Part shown: piece after piece, positions 1 through 9,608 of the stretch
Numbering within the stretch: position 1 is the stretch's first letter
Layout of the letters: each line of letters begins with the position of its first letter
Origin: Clostridium celatum DSM 1785
GTDB lineage: Bacteria > Bacillota > Clostridia > Clostridiales > Clostridiaceae
Length of the DNA: 45,053 bases
NCBI RefSeq assembly: GCF_000320405.1
Contig: NZ_KB291653.1
Span: 1-45,053, forward strand
Reading direction: 5' to 3'
The notes under the pieces: model-generated
Told to the model about the DNA's origin: nothing
What the model saw: only the letters and a program-made list of their open reading frames with translations
Database searches by the model: none
Translations under genes and position numbers: made by a program

Positions 1-31
1 AAGCAGTAAGATTTTAATAATCTTACTGCTT
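1..31 (-). terminator. Stem-loop terminator of the methyltransferase gene
   Basis: A perfect 13-bp inverted repeat (1-13 with 19-31) with a 5-nt loop lies directly after the stop codon of the minus-strand gene at 36-1199. The U-tract expected after it would fall outside the window, so the call rests on the stem and its position. Confidence 0.65.
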
Positions 32-35
32 TTCA

Positions 36-1199
36 TTAAATTAGATTATCATTTTTCAATAAGTTAAAAAGTGTTGGTTTAAAATTGAAAGTGTTTATTA
101 AATTATGAACTTCAGTTAATGACTTTTCCTTCTTATCTTTATTAATATTTGATTTTGAAGCTCTAATTAAGATATTTTTAGGAGAATGAGCGATATCAAT
201 AAATTCAAGAAGTTGGGTTTTATAGCCAGCACATTCAAGTAAATTAGCTCTAATACTATCTGTCATAAGGGCTGCAACTCTTTCTTGTACTATTCCGTAC
301 TTAGTTAATATAGATAAAGAATCTGATTTCATTTGACTATTAAGTTCATGTTGACAACAAGGAACTGAAAAAATCATTTTACTATTCCATTTTACTGCAT
401 TATATAAAGCATAATCAGTTGCGGTATCACAAGCATGAAGAGTAATAACCATATCTACTTTATTTGTGTATTTAAAGCCATTTATATCACCTAATTCAAA
501 GTGAAGATTTTCGTAGTTATATCTTTTAGCAATTTCATTACATTTTTTTATTACATCTTCTTTTAAATCTAAGCCAATCATTTTTACATTAATATTTTTA
601 ATTTTTACAAAATAGTAGTATAAAACAAATGTTAAATATGATTTACCACAACCAAAATCTAAAATAGTAAGATCTTTATAGTCATTCTTTTTAATTTCAT
701 CATCTATAATTTCAATAAATCTATTAATTTGTTTATATTTATCATACTTTGAATTAATAACTTTTCCTTCTTTAGTAAATACACCAAGATCTATTAACGG
801 CTCGATGATCATACCTTCTTTTAAAATATAATTTTTTTCTTTATTATGGCCTTTTTTTATTAAATTTGAATTATCACTTTTTCTTTTATTTAAAAATACC
901 TTACCTTTTTTAGAGATTTTTAAGTCATATGTATTATTTAGTGACCATGCTGCTACTTGTTTATAATTTTCATATATAATCTCTATTAGTTTATCACTTA
1001 AAAAATCAACTTCTATATTTTCATGAAATACTTGTTTATCTGTGAATTTTTCAATTTGATAATATGTATTTTTAGGTGAACTTTTTAGTGATATTACTAT
1101 TTTATTATACTTAAGATCTTTATTGGCTTTATTACTTATAACAATTTTAAATAATTCCTCATTTAACATTTCGTCTATTGATTTTTTTAAATTTTCCAT
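36..1199 (-). CDS. SAM-dependent methyltransferase (Methyltransf_32 type)
   Basis: A 387-residue protein with a class I methyltransferase core in its second half. The SAM-binding glycine loop DFGCGKSYLT lies near residue 181, an acidic strand end (IGLDLKED) follows, and the HACDTATD and FSVPCCQHEL motifs near residues 254-285 are the hallmark of the Methyltransf_32 family, to which the GSTCD and METTL25 proteins belong. The N-terminal 130 residues match nothing I recognise and may bind substrate. ATG follows an AAGGTGAG ribosome binding site. It stands alone, ended by the stem-loop at 1-31. The substrate is unknown; an RNA target is a guess from the relatives. Confidence 0.8.
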   Translation of the reverse strand: MENLKKSIDEMLNEELFKIVISNKANKDLKYNKIVISLKSSPKNTYYQIEKFTDKQVFHENIEVDFLSDKLIEIIYENYKQVAAWSLNNTYDLKISKKGKVFLNKRKSDNSNLIKKGHNKEKNYILKEGMIIEPLIDLGVFTKEGKVINSKYDKYKQINRFIEIIDDEIKKNDYKDLTILDFGCGKSYLTFVLYYYFVKIKNINVKMIGLDLKEDVIKKCNEIAKRYNYENLHFELGDINGFKYTNKVDMVITLHACDTATDYALYNAVKWNSKMIFSVPCCQHELNSQMKSDSLSILTKYGIVQERVAALMTDSIRANLLECAGYKTQLLEFIDIAHSPKNILIRASKSNINKDKKEKSLTEVHNLINTFNFKPTLFNLLKNDNLI

Positions 1200-1338
1200 G
1201 TATTACTCACCTTATAATTATTATTTTAAACTATATTAAATTAAACTTAAAATTTTATTTTTCCTAACATTAATTATATATAGCAAATAAGATAATTCAA
1301 ACTATTTTTTATAATTTACCTACTTTATTTTATAGTTA

Positions 1339-1387
1339 TTAATATTAAACAGCTATCACATAAAATATGATAGCTGTTTAATATTAA
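1339..1387 (-). terminator. Stem-loop after the Cys-rich peptide gene
   Basis: A 20-bp perfect inverted repeat (1339-1358 with 1368-1387) overlaps the stop codon of the minus-strand small gene at 1384-1503. The following U-tract on the minus strand is weak, but the stem is long and perfectly paired. Confidence 0.65.
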
Positions 1388-1503
1388 TAATTTTCCTTTA
1401 TATTTTGAGCTTTTTTCTCTTTTTTATGGTGACATCCGCAACTATTGGCTTTCTTTTCTTTTTCTTGTTGACTAGAACAACAACAATCATGCTTTTCACT
1501 CAT
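1384..1503 (-). CDS. 39-residue Cys-rich small protein
   Basis: A short open frame coding for 39 residues, starting MSEKHDCCCSSQQ and continuing with a CGCHH motif near residue 22. It has five cysteines and two adjacent histidines among many lysines and glutamates. The start is strongly supported by TTTAGGAGGA seven or so bases before ATG, and a 20-bp stem-loop overlaps its stop. The CCC and CGCHH clusters suggest metal binding, but I recognise no family. The next gene upstream on the same strand is a Ca2+/H+ exchanger. That this is translated is likely; the function is unknown. Confidence 0.6.
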   Translation of the reverse strand: MSEKHDCCCSSQQEKEKKANSCGCHHKKEKKAQNIKENY

Positions 1504-1615
1504 AGTATTTCCTCCTAAAGTTTAAGTAAATAAAATACTAATGTATGTTTCAACATTACCTTATTATTTTATAAACAACAAAAGCATTGATGTTATGAAA
1601 TTGAAGTCAATATTT

Positions 1616-2674
1616 CTATAATATGAAAAATCCAGCTGCTATTATTAAATATACAGCTACTAACTGCGCACCTTCTAACCAATTTGACTCTCCATCATTT
1701 GCTACTTTATTTGCAATTAATACAGAAACTATAAGAGCTACAAGTTCAAATTGATTAAAAATTATAGTCATTGGTGTAAATAATAAACTTAAAAATATAA
1801 GTATTGGTGCTACAAATAATATAATTTGAAGACTAGATCCTATTGCAATTTCAATTGCAACATCCATTTTATTTTTTATTGCCATTGTTATAGCAGTACT
1901 ATGCTCTGCTGCATTTCCTATAATAGGTATTAAAATTATACCTACAAAAAATTCACTTAATCCTAATTTAGCAGTTATATCTTCAACACCACTTACTAAA
2001 AATTCACTTTCTATAGCTATTAATACTGTAGAAACAATTAGAATTATAATTGCTTTTTTTAAAGACCATTTAGCTTTCCCATCTTCTTCATAATTAACAG
2101 CGTATAATTCTTTGTGAGTAAAAAAGGAAAAAACTAGGCTTAATATATATAATACAAACATTACTATAGCTACTACTAAACTAAACCCTTCATATTTAGT
2201 ATTTAATAAATTACTAGACAAGGTATGAGTAAATATAGCTGGAATAGAAAGACCAATTACAGCAAATAAAAGCATGCTAGATGTAACTTCTACAATATTT
2301 CTATTAAATTTTTGGTTTTTATGTTTTAAACCACCTATTAACATACTACCGCCTAAAACAAGCAATATATTTCCTATTATTGAGCCAGCTATAGACGATT
2401 TCACAACTTCAAATAATCCTTCTTTAAGAGCAAAGAATGATATTATCAATTCTGTGGCATTTCCAAAAGTCGCATTTAAAAATCCACCAATTTTAGGACC
2501 GGTATAAAAGGAGATTTCTTCAGTTCCCTCTCCCATTAATCCAGCTAAAGGTATTATAGATAAAGCTGCTAAGATAAACATTATAGATGGAGAAAAATTT
2601 AAGAATTTCCCAACTATGCTAATAGGAATAAAAATCAACATAAACTTCAATATTTTCACATATATCACATCCAT
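1616..2674 (-). CDS. cax: Calcium/proton exchanger, CaCA superfamily
   Basis: A membrane antiporter of about 350 residues with around ten to eleven hydrophobic segments. It carries both signature alpha-repeat motifs of Ca2+/H+ exchangers: FGNATELIISFFAL in the first half and IIGNAAEHSTAI in the second, whose Glu residues coordinate Ca2+. A charged loop (HKELYAVNYEEDGKAKW) separates the halves. It should export Ca2+ from the cytoplasm in exchange for protons. The start is uncertain. ATG at 2674 has no clear ribosome binding site, a GTG lies three codons upstream, and a GTG a few codons inside would also leave the first membrane segment intact. The glpK terminator just upstream implies its own promoter. 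Confidence 0.85.
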   Translation of the reverse strand: MDVIYVKILKFMLIFIPISIVGKFLNFSPSIMFILAALSIIPLAGLMGEGTEEISFYTGPKIGGFLNATFGNATELIISFFALKEGLFEVVKSSIAGSIIGNILLVLGGSMLIGGLKHKNQKFNRNIVEVTSSMLLFAVIGLSIPAIFTHTLSSNLLNTKYEGFSLVVAIVMFVLYILSLVFSFFTHKELYAVNYEEDGKAKWSLKKAIIILIVSTVLIAIESEFLVSGVEDITAKLGLSEFFVGIILIPIIGNAAEHSTAITMAIKNKMDVAIEIAIGSSLQIILFVAPILIFLSLLFTPMTIIFNQFELVALIVSVLIANKVANDGESNWLEGAQLVAVYLIIAAGFFIL

Positions 2675-2729
2675 TTCACACAATAATATTTAATAGTTTT
2701 TCCTTAACTACAAATAAATATTATTATAA

Positions 2730-2773
2730 AAAAAACTTCACTAAATTTCTTTTAAAATTTAGTGAAGTTTTTT
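2730..2773 (-). terminator. Rho-independent terminator of glpK
   Basis: An 18-bp perfect stem (2730-2747 with 2756-2773) lies about 50 bp past the glpK stop. Read on the minus strand, its 3' arm ends in a run of T, as expected of an intrinsic terminator. It separates glpK from the exchanger gene. Confidence 0.85.
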
Positions 2774-2824
2774 AGATTATGTTTGTAAATTATATTAAAT
2801 TTTATGCTTATATAAAAGCTTTAA

Positions 2825-4357
<1,533 letters not shown>

Positions 4358-4499
4358 TTATTACTTAAACTTTCTCATATTTAGTATATTTCACACTATA
4401 TAAATAATAATATTATGTTAACAATACATTTATATATAACTTAATAGTTATACTGAAAATAATCATAATTAAAAGATTTCAATAGAAAATGAAAATGTA

Positions 4500-4515
4500 T
4501 ACAAGTTGACTTGTA
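4500..4515. promoter_or_regulatory. Operator-like palindrome in front of glpK
   Basis: TACAAGT and ACTTGTA form two perfect 7-bp inverted arms around a 2-bp centre. The site begins seven bases after the predicted -10 box on the minus strand, so it covers the expected transcription start. That placement suits a repressor operator. The regulator is not identified, and no regulator gene is adjacent. Confidence 0.4.
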
Positions 4516-4521
4516 ATTTTA

Positions 4522-4550
4522 TTTATAGACATTAATCAGTATATTGACAA
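4522..4550 (-). promoter_or_regulatory. Predicted sigma-A promoter for glpK
   Basis: On the minus strand TTGTCA (4550-4545) is followed after exactly 17 bases by TATAAA (4527-4522), each one mismatch from the sigma-A consensus. It would give glpK a leader of about 200 nt. Confidence 0.5.
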
Positions 4551-4598
4551 TAATATCATATAATAAATTTATTTTGAATATAAAATTAGTGTTTTTAA

Positions 4599-4650
4599 GG
4601 GGTCGTATTAAAATACAATATTAGTAGTATAGCTATTTTAATATAACCCC
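4599..4650. other. Long stem-loop with GGGGT/ACCCC base
   Basis: GGGGT (4599-4603) pairs with ACCCC (4646-4650). After one mismatch an 11-bp AT-rich stem follows (4605-4615 with 4634-4644, one G-T pair), with a loop of 18 bases. It lies 12 bp past the stop of the gene at 4663-5130. Neither strand has a proper U-tract after it, so it is an atypical terminator at best. The paired GGGGT/ACCCC base stands out in such AT-rich DNA. Confidence 0.5.
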
Positions 4651-4662
4651 AATATATAATAC

Positions 4663-5130
4663 CTATTTAAAAGCTAAGCTTACTTCATTAATATTAAGCT
4701 CTATACAATTATTTTTACTTGTTAAATTATCAATTATTAATTTATTTAATACTATACCATATTTTTCAGTACAATATACTTCTACTACCTTTTCTATATC
4801 AATTGATAATATTTTGTTTGCAAGAGTTACACCATCTATATCATTTATTGATTTTTCAAATAAAGCAACACTTCTTTTTATAATTGGATTCATTCCACCT
4901 TTATTAGATAATTTAAAGTCATTGATATCTATTTGCAGTATATTATTTTTGAAGTTATTAACGGTTAGCATGGTATAAAAATCGATATTCAATCCAATTA
5001 CTTTATAAACACCTCGTATTTTTATGTTGTTTTCTAGAGAAAGCTCGTTTATAAAAACTTTATCTTGTAATTTTAATAAATTTAATATATCTTCTTTTGT
5101 AAGTGTTAATAGTAGATTTTTAAGTTTCAT
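4663..5130 (-). CDS. Protein of unknown function, 155 residues
   Basis: I do not recognise the family. The protein is cytoplasmic by appearance: no signal peptide and no membrane helix. It shows a repeated alternating hydrophobic pattern (for example KIRGVYKVIGLNIDFYTML and LNKLIIDNLT) that suggests a beta-rich fold, with a helix-forming stretch in between (MNPIIKRSVALFEK). The start ATG follows AAAGGAAGG. It is transcribed in the same direction as glpK but separated from it by a promoter and a stem-loop, so it is probably its own unit. Confidence 0.7.
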   Translation of the reverse strand: MKLKNLLLTLTKEDILNLLKLQDKVFINELSLENNIKIRGVYKVIGLNIDFYTMLTVNNFKNNILQIDINDFKLSNKGGMNPIIKRSVALFEKSINDIDGVTLANKILSIDIEKVVEVYCTEKYGIVLNKLIIDNLTSKNNCIELNINEVSLAFK

Positions 5131-5245
5131 TTTAACCTTCCTTTAAATACCTTATTAATAAAAAATACTTTAATACATATTTAAATATATTCTTACTAAT
5201 ACAATACATTACAAGTATATTTAAAGATAAGCTGTATAATAAAAA

Positions 5246-5268
5246 AAGAGCTTTAATATTAAGCTCTT
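5246..5268 (-). terminator. Terminator overlapping the HAD gene stop codon
   Basis: An 8-bp stem (5246-5253 with 5261-5268) followed on the minus strand by seven T. The stop codon of the HAD gene lies within the stem. Confidence 0.75.
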
Positions 5269-5899
5269 ATTTGCTAAACTTTATACCTATTAGTTCATCA
5301 AATGAATTAATAGAATAATCATAATTTAATACACTTCCAAATCCATATTTAGCATAAACAAAAGGAATATCTGCTATTTTTGCAGCTTTCATATCACCTT
5401 CTGTATCTCCAATATATATTGGATTTTTCAAATTATTTCTTTCTATTATTAACTTTATATTTTCTCCTTTTGTAAGGCCTGTTCTACCTGGACATTCATA
5501 ATCTAAAAAATACTTATCAAGCTTATGAGCTTTAAAAAAACATTCAATATATCCATCTTGACAATTACTTACTATAAATAATTTATAGGTTTTATTTAAT
5601 ATTTTAAGGGTATTTTCTAAATTGTCATATAACTTAGCTCCGTATTCACCTATATATTCATTTTCATAGTTAGCACATTCATGGATTACTTTAATTTGAG
5701 TTTCTTTATCTAAGTTTGGAAATAACATTTCTGCAATTTCATCTAATAATTTTCCCATGCAAGGTTTTAGTTCTTCTACTGTAATTTCTTTTTTATCAAA
5801 GTTATAGTTTGATAAAATCTTACTCCAACTTTCTGCAACTTCTTTAGTAGAGTCCCATAAGGTACCATCTAAATCAAATATTAATCCATCGACTTTCAT
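5267..5899 (-). CDS. HAD-superfamily phosphatase (phosphoglycolate phosphatase-like)
   Basis: A 210-residue cytoplasmic hydrolase. The four HAD motifs are present: FDLDGTLWDS at residues 8-17 (nucleophile Asp9 and acid/base Asp11), FIVSNCQDG (motif II), a Lys in GLTKGENIK (motif III) and YIGDTEGDMKAA (motif IV, two Asp binding Mg2+). A helical cap domain sits between motifs I and II, as in the Gph/PGMB-like subfamily. The substrate is a small phosphate ester that cannot be named from sequence. AGGAGG precedes ATG, and a terminator overlaps the stop codon. Confidence 0.88.
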   Translation of the reverse strand: MKVDGLIFDLDGTLWDSTKEVAESWSKILSNYNFDKKEITVEELKPCMGKLLDEIAEMLFPNLDKETQIKVIHECANYENEYIGEYGAKLYDNLENTLKILNKTYKLFIVSNCQDGYIECFFKAHKLDKYFLDYECPGRTGLTKGENIKLIIERNNLKNPIYIGDTEGDMKAAKIADIPFVYAKYGFGSVLNYDYSINSFDELIGIKFSK

Positions 5900-5925
5900 T
5901 TTTCCTCCTGAATATTATGTATATG

Positions 5926-5957
5926 CTCTTCTAAATAGATTTATCTCGTTAGAAGAG
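5926..5957 (-). other. Hairpin between yqeC and the HAD gene
   Basis: An 8-bp perfect stem (5926-5933 with 5950-5957) with a 16-base loop lies between the yqeC stop and the HAD ribosome binding site. It could end yqeC transcripts or form part of the HAD leader. No clear U-tract follows. Confidence 0.35.
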
Positions 5958-5995
5958 GATGTACAGATATTTTTAGTAAATATTTTATTTTCAGA

Positions 5996-6733
5996 TTAAA
6001 CATATGAAGTTATAACACAATTTATATTTTTAGGTTGTAAATATGATGCTACTTCAAATGCATAATTTAAGCGTATTTCATTATCTACTTTATTAATAAT
6101 AGTTTTATAGAGTGTTGAATTATTATTTATATCTTTCATTTGTCCACTTTTACTACTTAGAAGATATGCAATATCATAAGGAGTTATTAAATGATCTAAA
6201 TTAACATTTAAAACTGCTGATACAATTTCAGGTCTATGACAAACTACATTTAATGGATTATAAACTGAATCAATACCAGCTATCCCTATAGCTATTGTAG
6301 TGTTTTTTAATAATACAGGCTCATATTTAGCTGGTGCTTTTAGTGGTAACATTTTAGAACCATCAGCTTCAACTAATAAGAAATCACAAAGTTCAATTAA
6401 TTTATCAGCAATTTCTTCATCTATAGAGCCAATTTTATTATTATTGGATTTTTTTCCTACTGTAACTAATAAATTTTTATCTAAAGAATCTTTAATTAAA
6501 TCTTTATTATCATTAAATATAATACAGTCCTTTGGCATATGCATATGTGTAGTAGTTGTTACTATTACTTTTTTACCTAAGTTACTAAGCTCATTTGCTA
6601 AAGTATATAATGATGTAGTTTTTCCTCCAGCACCAACAAAAGAAATTACTTCTTTCTTATTGGGGTTTATATCTAGTGCTTTATACAAATGAGTTTCTTC
6701 TATAGTGATATCAGTACACTTTATTATTTTCAT
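5996..6733 (-). CDS. yqeC: YqeC, selenium-dependent molybdenum hydroxylase accessory protein
   Basis: A 245-residue putative ATPase of the YqeC family. A P-loop, SFVGAGGKTTSLY, sits at residues 31-43, followed by VIVTTTTHMHMP and LLVEADGSKMLPLKAP, the two motifs that characterise YqeC. The family co-occurs with SelD and YqeB in genomes that make selenium-dependent molybdenum hydroxylases (the pattern described by Haft and Self) and is thought to act in loading or maturing the selenium cofactor. It lies alone, 730 bp or more from selD, with the GH13 gene in between. A TAGGATA site precedes ATG. The length is that of the family. Confidence 0.9.
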   Translation of the reverse strand: MKIIKCTDITIEETHLYKALDINPNKKEVISFVGAGGKTTSLYTLANELSNLGKKVIVTTTTHMHMPKDCIIFNDNKDLIKDSLDKNLLVTVGKKSNNNKIGSIDEEIADKLIELCDFLLVEADGSKMLPLKAPAKYEPVLLKNTTIAIGIAGIDSVYNPLNVVCHRPEIVSAVLNVNLDHLITPYDIAYLLSSKSGQMKDINNNSTLYKTIINKVDNEIRLNYAFEVASYLQPKNINCVITSYV

Positions 6734-6855
6734 AGTATATCCTATTATTATTAAATTTCTATATATTTAATAATAAACTATTTTATAACAAATTCAAAGA
6801 TATAAATATTACTTAATAATAATTTATTTGATTAATATTTAAAGGCAAATATAAA

Positions 6856-6894
6856 AGTGTATTAAATATAAAATAGATTTATATTTAATACACT
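6856..6894 (-). terminator. Terminator of the GH13 gene
   Basis: A 17-bp perfect stem (6856-6872 with 6878-6894) just past the stop codon of the minus-strand glycosidase gene. Read on the minus strand it is followed by TTTATATTT. It separates that gene from yqeC. Confidence 0.75.
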
Positions 6895-6921
6895 AAGATT
6901 AACTTTATATAGCAAATCTAA

Positions 6922-8265
6922 TTAATTATATAAAATTAAGCTAGAAAAAGCATTAATATTTAATTTTATTTTTCCAGAATAGTTTATAATTGTATCATCA
7001 TTGTAAATTTTAAATTTAACGCCATTTGATATAGGTAATGAAAACTCTATATCACAAGGGCAGTCATCTAAATTTAAAATAATAATTGCCCATTTATTAT
7101 CAAAAGTACGAGCATATACAAATTGTTTATTTCTAACTAAAATTTCTTTATATTTACCATTGGTTAACACGGGAATTTCATTTCGCATTTTTGATAAATT
7201 ACATATTGTTTTTAACATTTGTTGAGCTTCAGCATTATCTTTAAAATCATCTAATGATAATTCAGGTCTTAAGTTCAAATCAGTTATTTTTCTATCACCT
7301 TCAATTGCCCATTCACTTCCATAGTATATAGATGGAATACCAGGAATAGTAAATAGCAAAGTATATATATTATTTAAATACCTTTTATCATTTACCATTG
7401 TTGCAATTCTATTAACATCATGATTATCTACAAAATTATATAGATTTAAATCTTTATATATACCGTAATCACCAAATTGCCTATTCAATGAATATGCTAT
7501 TTCAAAGTAGTTTTTATCATTATGACTTGAATATAGTCCCTTATAAATTTCATAATTTGTTGCAGAATCTAATAAATCACTGCCAACAATACTATTATAA
7601 TCTCCATGAATAATTTCTCCCATTAACCATAAATCTGGTTTTATATTATTGCAAAAGCTTTTCAATTCTTTAATAAAGTCTTTTGGTAGGCAATATGCAA
7701 CATCTAGTCTAATTCCATCAATCCCAAAATCATTGACCCAGGTTTTTATAGCATCAAATAAGTGAGTTTTTACTTCATTATTAGATAAATTTAATTTTAC
7801 TAATTCATAATGCCCTTCCCATCCATCATAGTAAAATCCATCATTATAATTATTATTTCTATTAAAATCTATATTAAACCATGATGAATAATCAGAGTTA
7901 TATTTATTTTTCAATACATCTTTAAACGCCCAAAATTCCCGGCCTACATGATTAAAAACTCCATCTACTACAACCTTTATATTATTTTCATGAAGAATTT
8001 TTACCAATTTTTTAAAATCATCATTGCTTCCTAAACGTTCATCAATTTTATAGTAATCTTTAGTATCATAACCATGATAGGTTGATTCAAAAATAGGACC
8101 CAAATAAATAGCAGTTATGCCCATATCAACTAAATGTTTAATCCAGTTATCATCAAATTTGCTTAGTTTATTAATAGCTATACTGCAATTATCTTTCTTT
8201 AAAACACCGCAAAATCCTAGTGTATATACGTGATAAAATATTGTATCTTGTATTGAATTTAACAT
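6922..8265 (-). CDS. GH13 alpha-amylase family glycosidase, intracellular
   Basis: A 447-residue alpha-glucan hydrolase or transferase. The (beta/alpha)8 barrel motifs are in order: DGVFNHVG at 101-108 (region I), GIRLDVAYC (nucleophile Asp188, region II), LMGEIIHGD (acid/base Glu217, region III) and FVDNHDVNR (Asp283, region IV). All three catalytic acids are present. There is no signal peptide, so it acts on internal glucan or imported maltodextrin. It is shorter than secreted amylases and has a short beta-sandwich C-terminus. Glycogen synthase is two genes away, which fits a role in glycogen turnover. AGGAGG precedes ATG. Exact specificity is not readable. Confidence 0.9.
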   Translation of the reverse strand: MLNSIQDTIFYHVYTLGFCGVLKKDNCSIAINKLSKFDDNWIKHLVDMGITAIYLGPIFESTYHGYDTKDYYKIDERLGSNDDFKKLVKILHENNIKVVVDGVFNHVGREFWAFKDVLKNKYNSDYSSWFNIDFNRNNNYNDGFYYDGWEGHYELVKLNLSNNEVKTHLFDAIKTWVNDFGIDGIRLDVAYCLPKDFIKELKSFCNNIKPDLWLMGEIIHGDYNSIVGSDLLDSATNYEIYKGLYSSHNDKNYFEIAYSLNRQFGDYGIYKDLNLYNFVDNHDVNRIATMVNDKRYLNNIYTLLFTIPGIPSIYYGSEWAIEGDRKITDLNLRPELSLDDFKDNAEAQQMLKTICNLSKMRNEIPVLTNGKYKEILVRNKQFVYARTFDNKWAIIILNLDDCPCDIEFSLPISNGVKFKIYNDDTIINYSGKIKLNINAFSSLILYN

Positions 8266-8495
8266 TTAAAATCCTCCTAAATATTTTATTAAGGTATATA
8301 ATATTGTAGATAAACATATGGTTTAGTATAACTTTATATAATTATTATAATTTATAATGGAATATTTTGTACGTATTATTCAATTGAAATTTATAATAAT
8401 TTTAAATAATATAGTATATTATTTATTAATATGAAAATTTAAAGCTTATTATATTCATGTAGTTAATAAAATTTATTCAAAAGAAAGGAAATAAA

Positions 8496-9533
8496 ATGAT
8501 TAATGATATTAAATTAACCAACTTAACTAAATCATCAGGATGTGCAGCAAAAATAGGACCAGCTACTTTAGAATCTGTATTGAAAAATTTACCTAAGTTT
8601 AATGATAATAATCTTATTGTAGGTTTTGATAAAAAAGATGATGCATGTGTATATAAAATAGGTGACGAGAATGTTTTAATACAGACAGTAGATTTTTTTC
8701 CACCTATGGTTGATGATCCCTATATATTTGGACAAATTGCGGCTACCAATGCATTAAGTGATATATATGCAATGGGAGGTGACCCTGCTATTGCGATGAA
8801 TTTATTGTGTTTCCCATCATGTTTGGACAAATCAATTATGAGTGAAATTTTATCAGGAGGATATAATAAAGTACAAGAAGCTGGAGCTATTGTGGTAGGG
8901 GGACACACTATTGCTGATCCTATACCTAAGTATGGTCTTTGTGTTAGTGGATTTGCTAATAAAAATAAAATACTTACCAATAGTAATTCTAAAACTGGAG
9001 ATGTTATTGTTTTAACTAAACCCATAGGATTAGGAGTATTGAATACTGCATCTAAAGCTGAACTTTTAAATAGTAGTGAAAGTAAAGAGATTACCGATGT
9101 AATGACAATGTTAAATAAATATGCAAAGGAATGCTTAAATGGATTAAGAGTTAATGCCTGTACTGATATTACAGGTTTTGGTTTAATTGGACATGCATAT
9201 GAAATGGCTGATGGAAGTAATAAAACTATAGAAATTTCAAGTGAAGATATACCTATTTTACCTAAAGCTTTAGAATATGCAAAGATTGGAGTTATTCCTG
9301 AAGGAATGTACAATAATTTAGAGTATTTAAAAGATAAATTTAAATGCTTAGAAAATATCTCAGATGAAATGAGAGATGTATTGCTTGATCCACAAACATC
9401 TGGAGGATTACTTTTATCTATGCCAGAAGAGGATGCAAAAAAATATTTATCTAGGATGGAGTATTATACTAATTGGACTAAAATTATTGGACAGGTATAT
9501 GAAAAGTCGCAATATGATATAGTAATAAAATAA
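8496..9533 (+). CDS. selD: Selenide, water dikinase (selenophosphate synthetase)
   Basis: Makes selenophosphate from selenide and ATP, the selenium donor for Sec-tRNA, selenouridine and the labile selenium of molybdenum hydroxylases. The 345-residue length and the motifs are standard: KSSGCAAKIGP places catalytic Cys16 and Lys19 (Cys17 and Lys20 of the E. coli enzyme), then DDACVY, TVDFFPPMVDDPY, GGHTIADP, TDITGFGLIGH and LDPQTSGGLL. The active-site residue is coded by TGT, so this is a cysteine form, not selenocysteine. It is divergent from its neighbours, with GAAAGGA before ATG. No selA, selB or selC is in the window; its companions here are the hydroxylase accessory genes. Confidence 0.97.
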   Translation: MINDIKLTNLTKSSGCAAKIGPATLESVLKNLPKFNDNNLIVGFDKKDDACVYKIGDENVLIQTVDFFPPMVDDPYIFGQIAATNALSDIYAMGGDPAIAMNLLCFPSCLDKSIMSEILSGGYNKVQEAGAIVVGGHTIADPIPKYGLCVSGFANKNKILTNSNSKTGDVIVLTKPIGLGVLNTASKAELLNSSESKEITDVMTMLNKYAKECLNGLRVNACTDITGFGLIGHAYEMADGSNKTIEISSEDIPILPKALEYAKIGVIPEGMYNNLEYLKDKFKCLENISDEMRDVLLDPQTSGGLLLSMPEEDAKKYLSRMEYYTNWTKIIGQVYEKSQYDIVIK

Positions 9534-9570
9534 AGTAACCATTGTGAAAGAAATTCACAATGGTTACTTT
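9532..9570. terminator. Bidirectional terminator between selD and glgA
   Basis: A 16-bp perfect stem (9532-9547 with 9555-9570) begins within the selD stop codon and has A-rich and T-rich flanks on the two sides, so it can end both selD (plus) and glgA (minus). Confidence 0.85.
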
Positions 9571-9608
9571 ATTATCATTATACTTTATACTTTAAATGAG
9601 ATATCTAT

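Noticed and set aside
6300..6692. 130-codon plus-strand frame inside yqeC
   Set aside because: Antisense shadow of yqeC; no start signal or family resemblance.
8496..8560. Selenocysteine in SelD
   Set aside because: The active-site codon is TGT (Cys), and there is no in-frame TGA, so no Sec insertion is needed here.
8720..9313. 197-codon open frame on the minus strand opposite selD
   Set aside because: It lies wholly within selD, has no ribosome binding site and its translation resembles no protein family; it mirrors the coding bias of selD.
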